Below, in pieces: positions 7,767 through 15,689 of a DNA stretch of 64,000 bases (positions are counted from its first letter, which is position 1; each line of letters begins with the position of its first letter). The notes below the pieces were generated by a model, which was not told the DNA's origin, searched no databases, and saw nothing but the letters and a program-made list of their open reading frames with translations. A program made the position numbers and the translations under genes. The DNA comes from a virus: positions 1 through 64,000 of the IMG/VR virus record IMGVR_UViG_3300013132_000034, one strand, 5' to 3'.

Positions 7767-7971
7767 TTTTATCAAAATAATCTAGTATAATTTCCCCGAT
7801 TTTCTTAACAAATTGCTCATCAGTTAAATTATAAAGCTTGTAAACACTTTTAAATAATTGTTCAACATTTTTTGAAATAGTAAATTTAACTTCAAAATTA
7901 TTATCATCAACTCTCCTTAGGCTCCTTACTATTAGCCCGGGATTGTTCTTGGGCTGCTTTGATCTTTTCAA
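7753..7971 (-). CDS. Small basic protein, function unknown
   Basis: Up to 72 residues if the TTG at 7971 is the start (KRSKQPKNNPG); no in-frame ATG exists further in. The body is VKFTISKNVEQLFKSVYKL followed by a helical tail ending DYFDKNEKH. It overlaps the upstream small gene by 65 nt and the downstream one by 14 nt, so the true start may be inside and non-canonical. The nucleotides before codon 22 contain AAGGAG, a possible ribosome site. Function unknown. Confidence 0.45.
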   Translation of the reverse strand: MKRSKQPKNNPGLIVRSLRRVDDNNFEVKFTISKNVEQLFKSVYKLYNLTDEQFVKKIGEIILDYFDKNEKH

Positions 7972-8104
7972 GTGTACCTAAATATTTATCATAAATGCGA
8001 CCAATTTGTGATAATTCGGCACCAGTAATAGCTCCTCGAGAAGCCATTAAACTTATAACCTCTAAAACACTTTTTAAATCGTTAACTGTTAGTTCTATAT
8101 CCAT
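7907..8104 (-). CDS. Small helical protein, function unknown
   Basis: 65 residues from ATG at 8104. It reads as two amphipathic helices (ELTVNDLKSVLEVISLMASR and ELSQIGRIYDKYLGTLEKIKAA) joined by a glycine turn, with a charged tail. Small helical-hairpin proteins of this kind are frequent in T4-like genomes and usually unassigned. It is preceded by another small gene with a 1-nt gap, forming a run of four short minus-strand genes. Confidence 0.6.
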   Translation of the reverse strand: MDIELTVNDLKSVLEVISLMASRGAITGAELSQIGRIYDKYLGTLEKIKAAQEQSRANSKEPKES

Positions 8105-8105
8105 A

Positions 8106-8306
8106 TTAAAATTTATGTATAAACCCTTTATTAGTTGTATAAACCGCAGTGCCGTCCTGATCTATTATCTTTACTATATCTTCTTTAGCTAAATTTACAT
8201 TATTTAAAGCTATTTTATGTGCCTCAAGACTATTAGTAGCAGAAACGTTTTTTGACCTTGTTTTAGCAAGATAATTATCTTTTAATATGGCTTTATACCT
8301 AAACAT
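8106..8306 (-). CDS. Small protein, function unknown
   Basis: 66 residues from ATG at 8306. The text alternates strand and helix: FRYKAILKDNYLAKT, then SLEAHKIALNNVNLAKEDIVKII, then DGTAVYTTNKGFIHKF. No motif is recognised. It starts the cluster of four short genes that runs down to the membrane/coiled-coil gene. No late motif precedes it; the upstream bases are plain AT-rich sequence. Confidence 0.55.
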   Translation of the reverse strand: MFRYKAILKDNYLAKTRSKNVSATNSLEAHKIALNNVNLAKEDIVKIIDQDGTAVYTTNKGFIHKF

Positions 8307-8333
8307 AATCTTATATAATTATACTACCTTATT

Positions 8334-8669
8334 TTAAAAATCTATAATCTTTTTAAACAAAAAGCATAAGCTTGGAAAAACTATAAATGTAACGGCAGGT
8401 GTATATAGAGGTTGGCCACAGAATACTGTTAAGATTATACCTGCTATTAATGAGGACCAAAAACTCATACATATATAACAACTTGATAAAATAGAAAGTT
8501 TTTCACTTTTAAATTTTAAAAAAATTAAATCTTCAAATTGTTCTTGTTGAGTAATATTTTGTTTAAACAAAATTTTTGCTAAAGTAGTTTTTAAAGGAGA
8601 ATAAAACCATAGCAATAGAAAACTATTTACCCCTAACAATGATAACAAAAGTAAAGTCAAATCAACCAT
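8334..8669 (-). CDS. Small membrane protein with CxxC-like pair
   Basis: 111 residues with hydrophobic segments at about 4-24, 62-82 and 86-105. The middle segment begins SSCYICMSFWSS, resembling the Cys-x-x-Cys plus FW signature of small phage and bacterial membrane proteins such as DUF1360; that link is tentative. It overlaps the preceding Cys-containing gene by 8 nt, so the two are probably translated together. It is likely to sit in the host inner membrane. Function unknown. Confidence 0.6.
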   Translation of the reverse strand: MVDLTLLLLSLLGVNSFLLLWFYSPLKTTLAKILFKQNITQQEQFEDLIFLKFKSEKLSILSSCYICMSFWSSLIAGIILTVFCGQPLYTPAVTFIVFPSLCFLFKKIIDF

Positions 8670-8856
8670 TTGTAATTTTAGCTATATACCGGTTTCTTAT
8701 ACCTCTTAACTTACATGGCGAGCAACCACCAGGCGTGCTTTTAGCGCTATTGACTTCATTTTCATATTCTATTCTCAATTTATCACAATCTTTCACATCC
8801 GGGGGGCAGGGTTTGGAATTGTCAAAAAAGTTTTCAACTATAGTTAATGGAAGCAT
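8662..8856 (-). CDS. Small cysteine-containing protein
   Basis: 64 residues from ATG at 8856. Two cysteine pairs are evident: CPPDVKDC in the first half and GGCSPCKLRGIRNRYI near the C-terminus. The second resembles a short metal-binding or redox CxxC knuckle. Its stop overlaps the start of the membrane protein that carries a CYIC motif, so the pair may act together. The opposite strand is also open over this stretch, but the composition and context favour the minus strand. Confidence 0.6.
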   Translation of the reverse strand: MLPLTIVENFFDNSKPCPPDVKDCDKLRIEYENEVNSAKSTPGGCSPCKLRGIRNRYIAKITNG

Positions 8857-8884
8857 ATAATTAATTAGTCTAAATTTATTATTT

Positions 8885-9538
8885 TTATAGAGGTATTATT
8901 CTTATTGCTACAAATGCTTCTGCATAATCTTCTTTAATTTCCCTACCTAAAATTTTAGCATTATCTATTATATTTTGTACTGATCTTGGGTGGTTGCTAT
9001 CTCTTATTTCTTGGGTGTAACACTGTAACGCATTTGCTTTAATTTTAATATGGCGTTCTTTTAAAGGTACAAAATAATTAGGCACGAAAGGTTGTATATT
9101 TTTTAGTATACCTTGATCTGTAGATGAGATTGTTTGATATAGAAAGATATTATCAACTCTATGTTTGCTCCAAATACGAGCTGCAGAGTTTAAAGCTTCA
9201 AACAATTTTCTATGATCTTGATGCAAATCGCCGTAAAAAGTAGAATATATTGTGTCCGGTTTTATTTCATAAATTAACTTTTCTAATTTATCAATTAAAT
9301 TATTATTAATATTGTGTAATTCTTGTTCATTTAAATTTAAAAACCTTAAACTATGTACACCGAGAATTTTAGAACTTTTAACTGCATCTCTTAATTGTAT
9401 TTTAGATCTTTCATCATACGAATTTCTTATTAATGCAACTGTTACTATATCACTACTTTCAATATGCTTGGCTATAGTAGCGCCGCACCCTAAAACTTCA
9501 TCATCCCCGTGAGGAGCCAGTACTAGAATTCTTCTCAT
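8885..9538 (-). CDS. PIG-L/LmbE-family deacetylase
   Basis: 217 residues. The N-terminus carries the family's zinc motif in the form APHGDDEVLG (H10, D13; usual form HPDDE), and a second motif GDLHQDHRKLF at 103-113 supplies the further Asp/His ligands. PIG-L/LmbE enzymes remove acetyl groups from N-acetylglucosamine-type sugars, leaving a free amine (GlcNAc-PI, mycothiol and bacillithiol pathways, teicoplanin tailoring). The start overlaps the GT31-like gene by 38 nt and closes an operon of sugar enzymes that includes an amidinotransferase, so its likely substrate is a phage glycan or nucleotide sugar. The exact substrate cannot be read from sequence. Length is normal for the family. Confidence 0.88.
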   Translation of the reverse strand: MRRILVLAPHGDDEVLGCGATIAKHIESSDIVTVALIRNSYDERSKIQLRDAVKSSKILGVHSLRFLNLNEQELHNINNNLIDKLEKLIYEIKPDTIYSTFYGDLHQDHRKLFEALNSAARIWSKHRVDNIFLYQTISSTDQGILKNIQPFVPNYFVPLKERHIKIKANALQCYTQEIRDSNHPRSVQNIIDNAKILGREIKEDYAEAFVAIRIIPL

Positions 9539-10286
9539 ATAATTTTAAAAATATGTCTCTCCTATTGTAGTCATTTTTAGCATAGTTAACTTGCAATATA
9601 TGTAATTTATCTAAAAATTCGGATTTACAATATATATCATTATATAAAGAATAATGAACGGGGTGTAATGAGAGCCCGTCTTTTGTTATATCCATATTAA
9701 GACTTTCAGAATATTGAGTATTTAAATCTAATTTTTTAAATTTTTTAGAAGCTAATAATTCTCCCATCAACACATCTTCACCTTTATAGCTGCCCGGGCA
9801 ATTTATAAAACTTTCTTCCGTTTGAGTAAGAATTTTTTTAACAGCTTTTTTTGAAATCATATAAAATCCACCCTCTGCATATTTTGATTTAGCAGGGCGT
9901 TTTGCTATTCTAAAATTTGATTTTACTTTGTAAAAATGTACTGTTTCAGAATTAATAATTTTATTAAATTTACCAATATAGTCGAATTTATAAAAATTTG
10001 CGTTTAATTTAGTATAATCAAAAAAAGTATCGTCATCTAATTTGATAACATGTGTATATTTTATATCTTGAATAGCTTTAAGAGCTAAAAACGTCTTAAG
10101 GGGCAATTGTTCATAGCATTCTTTAAAATTTCTAAGCTTTAGAAGGGGCACAGCGGGTATGAAATCTGACGTAACATAAAAATAAGAAATTTTTTGGTTT
10201 TGCAAAATTTTAGCCCAAGTATTTTCTATGGCTTGAATTCTTTTTAAATTTTTTTTACATGTTGTTATTAGAACTACAGGTTTCAT
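9501..10286 (-). CDS. GT31-like (fringe / beta-1,3-galactosyltransferase type) glycosyltransferase
   Basis: 261 residues with the fringe-type layout: an N-terminal VVLITTCKKNLKRIQAIENTWA strand-helix, a metal-binding triple-Asp HVIKLDDDTFF near residue 85, then KYAEGGFYMISKKAVKKI and a GEDVLMG motif, whose Glu-Asp pair is characteristic of GT31 enzymes. These transfer galactose, GlcNAc or similar sugars in beta-1,3 linkage from a UDP-sugar. No signal peptide or membrane anchor is seen, so the enzyme should act in the cytoplasm. It starts with an ATGA overlap with the amidinotransferase gene and its end overlaps the PIG-L gene, so the three are translationally coupled. Donor and acceptor are unknown. 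Confidence 0.8.
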   Translation of the reverse strand: MKPVVLITTCKKNLKRIQAIENTWAKILQNQKISYFYVTSDFIPAVPLLKLRNFKECYEQLPLKTFLALKAIQDIKYTHVIKLDDDTFFDYTKLNANFYKFDYIGKFNKIINSETVHFYKVKSNFRIAKRPAKSKYAEGGFYMISKKAVKKILTQTEESFINCPGSYKGEDVLMGELLASKKFKKLDLNTQYSESLNMDITKDGLSLHPVHYSLYNDIYCKSEFLDKLHILQVNYAKNDYNRRDIFLKLYEKNSSTGSSRG

Positions 10287-11371
10287 GAAAAATAATCAGT
10301 ATAATTACTTTGACGTCTTACATCTAACGTTAAGCAATGATGTCCTCCTCCAAATAATCTACTATATCTAATTTGATTGGGTATAACTTCTATATTATAA
10401 TCTTTTAACTTATTTTTTAAAACACTGTAATATTCTGGCAAACAAACAATACAATTTTGAGATATAGAAAGCACGTTACAAAATATTTTTTCTGATGCTA
10501 GAGGTGTATAGCTAGTAGGTGTTAATTCAGGTGAAATTTTTATAAAATCCCATTGCTGTAAAGGCTCTGGTAGCTGCTCAATAATATCTAAAGTAATTAG
10601 AGCTAACCCTGGTTTAAGAGGTAAAAAAACAGAATCTATATGATGATCAGTAATTTGTACTGGCCATACTTCATATTCTTTACCTAAATGTTGTTGCAAC
10701 CAAATAGCTCCAAGCTTTTCATGTTCTGTTGGAGCATTAAATAATATTTTATTACCTAGCCTCATGCAATTTGCAGAATCAAACATTATTTCAACGCCAC
10801 AATCTAATTCATGAGCAAATTTATTTTTTAAATTTTCATAATATTCTAAAGCTCCCTCACTTTTATATACTCTTGAAAAATCATATGAACTATCTGTTAC
10901 AAGTGGTCTTGGTGCAGCTGACCATTTTGCACCATTTTTAAAATATTCTAAAAATAAATGTTTTAAATAATCATTTTCGAATTGTCTCCATCTAGCAGAA
11001 ATAGGTGTTTCAATTATCTCGTTACCTACTATCATAGTAAGATCTCTTACATTTAATGCGGGGTAGTTTGTGCTCTTCCAACATAGTGTCTGTGTTTTTA
11101 CTACTTTATTAGGCACTTTAGGTCTTTTTACAATAATTCCCATATTTTTTAGTAAATTTACAAAATTTTCTAAATCTTCATTATGTTCACAAATTATTTT
11201 TTTATCATGTGCCCATCTATCAGAAAAATAGCTATTTCTAACCCCAAATATATTATCATGAAAAAACAATTTAAAAGTTAAATCATCTGTTGGCAAAGAT
11301 TCAGGAAAACCATTACCGACAATAACTTCTTCTAAATTATCCCACTCATTATGACTATTTACAGTATTCAT
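10283..11371 (-). CDS. AGAT/StrB1-like amidinotransferase
   Basis: 362 residues, the family's usual size. The catalytic triad of glycine amidinotransferase is visible: Asp198 in FDSANCMR, His244 in DHHIDS followed by LKPGLALI, and Cys346 in GGGHHCLTLDVRR. These residues form a covalent amidino-cysteine intermediate with arginine as donor. Relatives include vertebrate GATM (glycine acceptor) and StrB1 (inosamine phosphate acceptor in streptomycin synthesis). The gene overlaps its neighbours with ATGA junctions, between an unknown gene and a GT31-like gene, next to PIG-L. I infer that the acceptor is an amine on a sugar or aminocyclitol. Arginine hydrolysis (a deiminase) is an alternative for this fold, but the motifs fit a transferase better. 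Confidence 0.85.
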   Translation of the reverse strand: MNTVNSHNEWDNLEEVIVGNGFPESLPTDDLTFKLFFHDNIFGVRNSYFSDRWAHDKKIICEHNEDLENFVNLLKNMGIIVKRPKVPNKVVKTQTLCWKSTNYPALNVRDLTMIVGNEIIETPISARWRQFENDYLKHLFLEYFKNGAKWSAAPRPLVTDSSYDFSRVYKSEGALEYYENLKNKFAHELDCGVEIMFDSANCMRLGNKILFNAPTEHEKLGAIWLQQHLGKEYEVWPVQITDHHIDSVFLPLKPGLALITLDIIEQLPEPLQQWDFIKISPELTPTSYTPLASEKIFCNVLSISQNCIVCLPEYYSVLKNKLKDYNIEVIPNQIRYSRLFGGGHHCLTLDVRRQSNYTDYFS

Positions 11372-12096
11372 ATTTTAAAAAAAATATTATAACAATCATT
11401 TTGTTTATTTAAATCCCAGTAAACAGTATATTTCCTAGTATGTTTATAATTTCCGAAAAATTGTGGCGCTATATTACATTTTTTCTTGGTTTTGTTTATA
11501 TCGTCAACTATGTAAAAAGGTAGATTATGCATTATTCCTTTTATAGAGTCTTGTGGGTTTTTATATATTATAATAATCTTAGAAGGATTATGTGTATATT
11601 CTAAATATTTTACCAAACTTACATCTTCCTTTATATTGAAAAAGTCTAGGACTTTTTTAATATTTCTATCGTTTATATAATAGTATCTTCTAATTTGAGT
11701 TGCATCGTTATTAAATTCAACTGATACTGCTTTTTGGTAATTTATCAAGCTAGTTTTTTCGAGTATATCGTGTTCTTTAAAATTAAAAAATTTATTTAGT
11801 TTTATATGAAAATTATATACTATATTATTCATATTGTCAATTTTAATAGAAAAACAATTATTGTTACTTCTATCTAAATCTATAAATTTATAAAATTTTT
11901 CATATAATTCATAATTATGCGGGAAGGGATACTCTTCTTTTGATAATTTATGTAGAAATTGAAAATATGCTTTATTTGAAATAATGGCTTTGTTTTCGTA
12001 TGTCTTTCCTAAAAGTCCTAACCAATTATTAGTGTAGTGGTGTTTTTTATATAATGTATTATATAGCTCGTAAAGACTCTTAAAATCAGTAACCAT
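11368..12096 (-). CDS. Unknown protein in glycan operon
   Basis: 242 residues without a motif I recognise. It is rich in Lys, Asn and aromatic residues, with helical text in the N-terminal third (SLYELYNTLYKKHHY) and alternating strands later, ending VYWDLNKQNDCYNIFFKI. No signal peptide, membrane segment or DxD-type sugar-binding motif is clear. The start shares its A with the previous stop (TAATG) and the stop overlaps the amidinotransferase ATG (ATGA), so it is translated as part of the radical SAM-to-PIG-L operon and probably acts in the same pathway, perhaps as an accessory or transferase subunit. Confidence 0.6.
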   Translation of the reverse strand: MVTDFKSLYELYNTLYKKHHYTNNWLGLLGKTYENKAIISNKAYFQFLHKLSKEEYPFPHNYELYEKFYKFIDLDRSNNNCFSIKIDNMNNIVYNFHIKLNKFFNFKEHDILEKTSLINYQKAVSVEFNNDATQIRRYYYINDRNIKKVLDFFNIKEDVSLVKYLEYTHNPSKIIIIYKNPQDSIKGIMHNLPFYIVDDINKTKKKCNIAPQFFGNYKHTRKYTVYWDLNKQNDCYNIFFKI

Positions 12097-12887
12097 TAAA
12101 ATTCTTTAGATAAATTTAAATACTCTTTACTATATTTATTTTCATCGTATCCGCTAACAACTATAGGATCAACTTCAGCAAAAATATCATAAGCAATAAA
12201 ATTAGAAGGTAATTCTAATATTCTTAAAAGATTTTTATATTTCTTATATGCGTACGCAACCCAAAACGAGTCACCATACCATGCCACAGTAGAAAGTATA
12301 TTGTCAGATACCTCCTTAAAAAATAATTGAGACGAGGAGGTATTCCTGACTATCATACAACCTTCTCTAAAATGTAGATCTTGAGTTTCGAGATCTATTA
12401 ATTTATTATCAAAATTTTTAAAATTATTTCTTCTTTTTTCTAATTCTTTGCCCTCCAAAACGCCTTTATGTGCAAATTTTATAAACAAATCGTAATCTTT
12501 ATCTTTTATAGATTCAAAAAACGGCATCATGTTTTTTAAAATTAAATTATCTGCATCCATATTAATTACGTAATCAAAATTATATTTTTTTAGTAAATTG
12601 TATATATTATATACTTTGCGTAAATTGGCGTAAGCGCCTCTTATACTGACTTTTCTTTCTTTAACAATATGTGATGTTTTATTTTTAATAGTAATTTTTG
12701 TATCGTCTAAATTTGAGTTATTATATTCAACAAAAGTGTTTTTTAAATTTTTAAATTCAAAATTTGACACATCAATTAAGTCTACAAACGCGCTTACCTC
12801 AGGTGAATTAGTATTGAGCGATGCTATACTCTTTTGTACATATGGTATATAATTATTATCGACACTATATGATAGACAAATTCTCAT
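12096..12887 (-). CDS. GT-A-type glycosyltransferase (GT8-like)
   Basis: 263 residues from ATG at 12887 (MRICLSYSVDNNYIPYVQ), preferred over an upstream start because it forms an ATGA overlap with the radical SAM gene and starts directly with the first Rossmann strand. A DxD metal site lies in VINMDADNLIL near residue 110; later FREGCMIVRNTSSSQLFF and AWYGDSFWVAYA match the acceptor-side pattern of GT8 and related enzymes. It probably uses a nucleotide sugar with a divalent metal. No membrane segment is seen. It belongs to the coupled operon that continues to PIG-L. The precise family is uncertain. Confidence 0.7.
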   Translation of the reverse strand: MRICLSYSVDNNYIPYVQKSIASLNTNSPEVSAFVDLIDVSNFEFKNLKNTFVEYNNSNLDDTKITIKNKTSHIVKERKVSIRGAYANLRKVYNIYNLLKKYNFDYVINMDADNLILKNMMPFFESIKDKDYDLFIKFAHKGVLEGKELEKRRNNFKNFDNKLIDLETQDLHFREGCMIVRNTSSSQLFFKEVSDNILSTVAWYGDSFWVAYAYKKYKNLLRILELPSNFIAYDIFAEVDPIVVSGYDENKYSKEYLNLSKEF

Positions 12888-13711
12888 ATATTTTCTGCAA
12901 AAACACACTCCCTACATATACTGTTTACTGTTTCGTCGTTGAAACCTTTCAATATATTTTTATATATTTCTCCGGAATATAACTCATCATACGACATATT
13001 ATATAAATTACCCAAAACATGATGTTTTTCAACATCCATACAACATAAAACCACATCACCATCTGGCAATAGATGCTGAATTCTGTGGTGATCATGCTTA
13101 CATTTTATCTTTCCAGACAATTTTTTTGGAAGCAAGGGCGATTTGTAATGTATAGGGGTGTTTATTCTTTTAAAAGGTTCTGTATAATGAACTAAATCAG
13201 ACACATTATTTCTATTGAATAAGTCAACAATCTTGGTATCTACATTCTTAGTTAAAACCGTGACAGTATCTTTGTTTTCTGAACTTTTATTTTTTAATTG
13301 CTTTAAAAATTCATTTAAATGTTTAAGATAATCTTTCGAAATGTTTTTATAACTCATAAATTCATCTCTTATATGCACTGATCTGTTAAACCAATAAGAG
13401 CTATTTAAAAAAACCTCTATATTATTTGTATATTTTTCTGGCAAAGTAGTAAAGCAAACCAATTTATGACCTTTTTCATATGTATATTTTACTATAGACT
13501 CAAAGTCTCTATGCAGTAAAGGCTCACTCATACCTATAAACCCAATAATTGTACTGGATGGTATTTTATCAATTAAAATTTTATAGTTTTCTACTGATAG
13601 TCTTTTATTTTTACTCTTTAAAAATAATGAAAATTGTGGACAGTATGTACAGCTAACGCTACACCCTACGTAAAGGCTTATCTCCATCATTTTTTCACCG
13701 GGCTTTAGCAT
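12884..13711 (-). CDS. Radical SAM / SPASM-like enzyme
   Basis: 275 residues. The [4Fe-4S]-binding CxxxCxxC motif is C17, C21 and C24 in GCSVSCTYC; a GMSEPLLH segment near residue 60 is the GGE/GxExxL-like SAM-binding region. The C-terminus has a SPASM-like extra cluster region: CKH, LPDGDVVLCCMDVE, then GNLYNMSYDELYSGE and CRECVF. SPASM enzymes modify peptides (sactipeptides, quinohaemoproteins) or sugars and aminocyclitols (for example BtrN-type dehydrogenation). Here it starts 1 nt after a GT-A gene and overlaps the next GT gene by ATGA. A sugar or cyclitol substrate feeding the amidinotransferase is attractive, but a protein substrate is equally possible. Confidence 0.85.
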   Translation of the reverse strand: MLKPGEKMMEISLYVGCSVSCTYCPQFSLFLKSKNKRLSVENYKILIDKIPSSTIIGFIGMSEPLLHRDFESIVKYTYEKGHKLVCFTTLPEKYTNNIEVFLNSSYWFNRSVHIRDEFMSYKNISKDYLKHLNEFLKQLKNKSSENKDTVTVLTKNVDTKIVDLFNRNNVSDLVHYTEPFKRINTPIHYKSPLLPKKLSGKIKCKHDHHRIQHLLPDGDVVLCCMDVEKHHVLGNLYNMSYDELYSGEIYKNILKGFNDETVNSICRECVFAENI

Positions 13712-13712
13712 A

Positions 13713-14483
13713 CTACATACCTATACTATTTAATTTGTTAAAAAACTTGTTATTTTTTGTAGAATTTTTAATCAAATTTTTTTGCTTTCTAAAACCTTCT
13801 GCAGACCATATAAATGAATTATCACTATAGTTTGTATCAACAAAATTCTTGGGCAATTCTTTTATATTAATATTATTTTTAAAAATTTCATTAGTAAAAA
13901 ATTCTGTATGCCCCCACATAGTATCAAATATATTACATTTATCACTAATACTTGTAAATAATTTTTTAGTATTTTTATTATTTTTTATAAACATAAAATT
14001 AGTTTTATATCTTTTAGTGCCTACTTCATTCAAAAAACCATTATTATCAACATTAAAACTTTCAAGCAAAATATCATACTTATATGAATAAGGTATTAAA
14101 AAACTTAAAGATTTATTGCATAGGCTATCTGCATCTAAAAAAACTATATTATTAATTTGCAAATTCAATAATTTTTTTATAAAATAAAAACGTGCATTAT
14201 TACAATAACAATTTTTTTCAGAAACATACTCATAAGTATTAAAAAACTTTAAAAATTCATTATCAATAGTGTTTAATTTTTTGACTATATGTTTTTCTGT
14301 ACATAGTTTTTTGTTGTCAAAAAATATACTAATATGAGATGTTTGGTAGTTTAATAATTCACCGGGTTCACCTATAAAATATAGATAAAAATTAGCATTC
14401 TTGTTATTTGCTTTTATAGATTTAAAGCAAGGAATTACAAAATCTAAATACTCTTTATCAGAAACTGCAGCTATATTAAGCAT
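13713..14483 (-). CDS. GT-A-type glycosyltransferase (GT8-like)
   Basis: 256 residues beginning MLNIAAVSDKEYLDFVIPCFKSI, the usual first strand and helix of a GT-A fold. The metal-binding DxD is in NIVFLDADSLCNKSL near residue 118. Further on, TNFMFIKNNKNTKKLF and WGHTEFFTNEIF resemble the acceptor-side strand and helix of GT8-like enzymes, and ELPKNFVDT is a common late motif. It overlaps the preceding small gene by 8 nt and precedes the radical SAM gene by 1 nt. Donor and acceptor are unknown. Very AT-rich with many Asn and Lys codons, as in its neighbours. Confidence 0.68.
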   Translation of the reverse strand: MLNIAAVSDKEYLDFVIPCFKSIKANNKNANFYLYFIGEPGELLNYQTSHISIFFDNKKLCTEKHIVKKLNTIDNEFLKFFNTYEYVSEKNCYCNNARFYFIKKLLNLQINNIVFLDADSLCNKSLSFLIPYSYKYDILLESFNVDNNGFLNEVGTKRYKTNFMFIKNNKNTKKLFTSISDKCNIFDTMWGHTEFFTNEIFKNNINIKELPKNFVDTNYSDNSFIWSAEGFRKQKNLIKNSTKNNKFFNKLNSIGM

Positions 14484-14943
14484 TTTTTATCTTATCAAAA
14501 ATTTTTTCTAAATCTACAAAACATTTTTTGAATTTATTATTTTTAATAGTTAATTTACAATCATTTATAGAAAAAAATCTATTTAGATTAGTCAATGTAT
14601 ATTCGTAATTTTTTTTTGTAGCAAAATTCTTTGCAGAAGTTTTAAAAACTATTAAATTCCATACAGACGTAAAAAATGGGTGAGTTTCAATAAAAGACAT
14701 AGTTTTAATTAACGATTCATTGCATGTACTATCAATACAAATTAAACCACATGACCACTTTTTTTTGTCTGCAGTTAATCTAATAGGGTGATCAGCTTTT
14801 AAAAATTCTTCTCTAGTAACTAACCCATTCGAATGACTTAAAACATCAAAAGGAAAAAACCCAAAATGTTTTTTTATTTCATGTATATAATTAGAACCAT
14901 ATAGTTTTTTAACTTTTAACATGTAATCTAGTGCTGAAGGCAT
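14476..14943 (-). CDS. Unknown protein in glycan cluster
   Basis: 155 residues. The middle contains HPIRLTADKKKWSCGLICID and a helical segment around SLIKTMSFIETHPFF; the C-terminal third is Asn/Lys rich. No catalytic motif is recognised and it is too short for a full GT-A domain, though it might be a degenerate or accessory glycosyltransferase piece. It has its own late-type motif (TGTAAATA, 5 nt before ATG) that overlaps the stop of the GT32-like gene, so it may open the transcript that runs through the radical SAM, amidinotransferase and PIG-L genes. Confidence 0.55.
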   Translation of the reverse strand: MPSALDYMLKVKKLYGSNYIHEIKKHFGFFPFDVLSHSNGLVTREEFLKADHPIRLTADKKKWSCGLICIDSTCNESLIKTMSFIETHPFFTSVWNLIVFKTSAKNFATKKNYEYTLTNLNRFFSINDCKLTIKNNKFKKCFVDLEKIFDKIKNA

Positions 14944-14948
14944 TTAAT

Positions 14949-14956
14949 TATTTACA
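14949..14956 (-). promoter_or_regulatory. T4-late-type promoter motif opening the sugar-tailoring operon
   Basis: TGTAAATA on the minus strand, 5 nt before the ATG at 14943. It is the only good late motif seen between 17.7 and 8.9 kb. Confidence 0.5.
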
Positions 14957-15689
14957 TATTATATTTTTTTAAAATGCAATAATATAGTGATGCAAGGCGA
15001 GGGTTATTCCAATCTACTTTTAATTTACGATTCCAAATAGACGTGGTACAAGCAGTATTACACCAATGAATAGCGTATTTTGGTAAAGAATCTAATTCAT
15101 ACACATTACTATTGATCATTTTATATAAAAAATCTGCATTATCATCACCAAAAACTTCTTTGCTTACTATGTACTGATTGAAGTTGTATTTTATAACTGC
15201 ATTATTTAAAATTTCTAATGGCTTAACCCAGTTATCATTGTTGTGAGATATGTGTTTAGTGTATTCTGCAATCACATGATCAATAAAATCCACATTATTG
15301 CATTTAATTATATTTGCAACAACACCCTTCGAGTTGTGTGGTCTTAATATTATTTCTGTATTATTAAAATCATTGAATGATTTTAAACAAGTAACATCCA
15401 TATCTACGTACCATCCTTCTATTTTTTTAAGTAAATGAAATCTAAAAATATCGGAAAATCCACCTACGCTATTATTCGGGCAATCGCCAAAACCTTTATA
15501 TGTAAAAAAGTTTGATTTATCTAATATTTCGTTAGCATCTAATATAGTAAATTTACTATCTTTAAAATCTGTAATATTTTTATCATATGTAAATATATTA
15601 AATTCATGGTCATTAGATATAAAACTTTTTACAGTAAGTTCTTCTAACTTGTTTAATTTTTTTCCATAATAAAATGAATTAATTTTCAT
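14952..15689 (-). CDS. GT32-like glycosyltransferase (DxD, OCH1/capsular type)
   Basis: 245 residues with the Gly_transf_sug (GT32) signature: GGFSDIFRFHLLKKIEGWYVDMDV around residues 78-101, where the GG-x-SDxxR-x-x-LL and the D-x-D of YVDMDV bind the nucleotide sugar and metal. Later, AIHWCNTACTTSIW supplies the conserved C-terminal His-Trp region. GT32 enzymes add mannose, galactose or GlcNAc to glycans or proteins. The start overlaps the upstream GT8-like gene by 11 nt. No membrane segment. Length and motif order are complete, so it is probably active. Confidence 0.82.
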   Translation of the reverse strand: MKINSFYYGKKLNKLEELTVKSFISNDHEFNIFTYDKNITDFKDSKFTILDANEILDKSNFFTYKGFGDCPNNSVGGFSDIFRFHLLKKIEGWYVDMDVTCLKSFNDFNNTEIILRPHNSKGVVANIIKCNNVDFIDHVIAEYTKHISHNNDNWVKPLEILNNAVIKYNFNQYIVSKEVFGDDNADFLYKMINSNVYELDSLPKYAIHWCNTACTTSIWNRKLKVDWNNPRLASLYYCILKKYNM

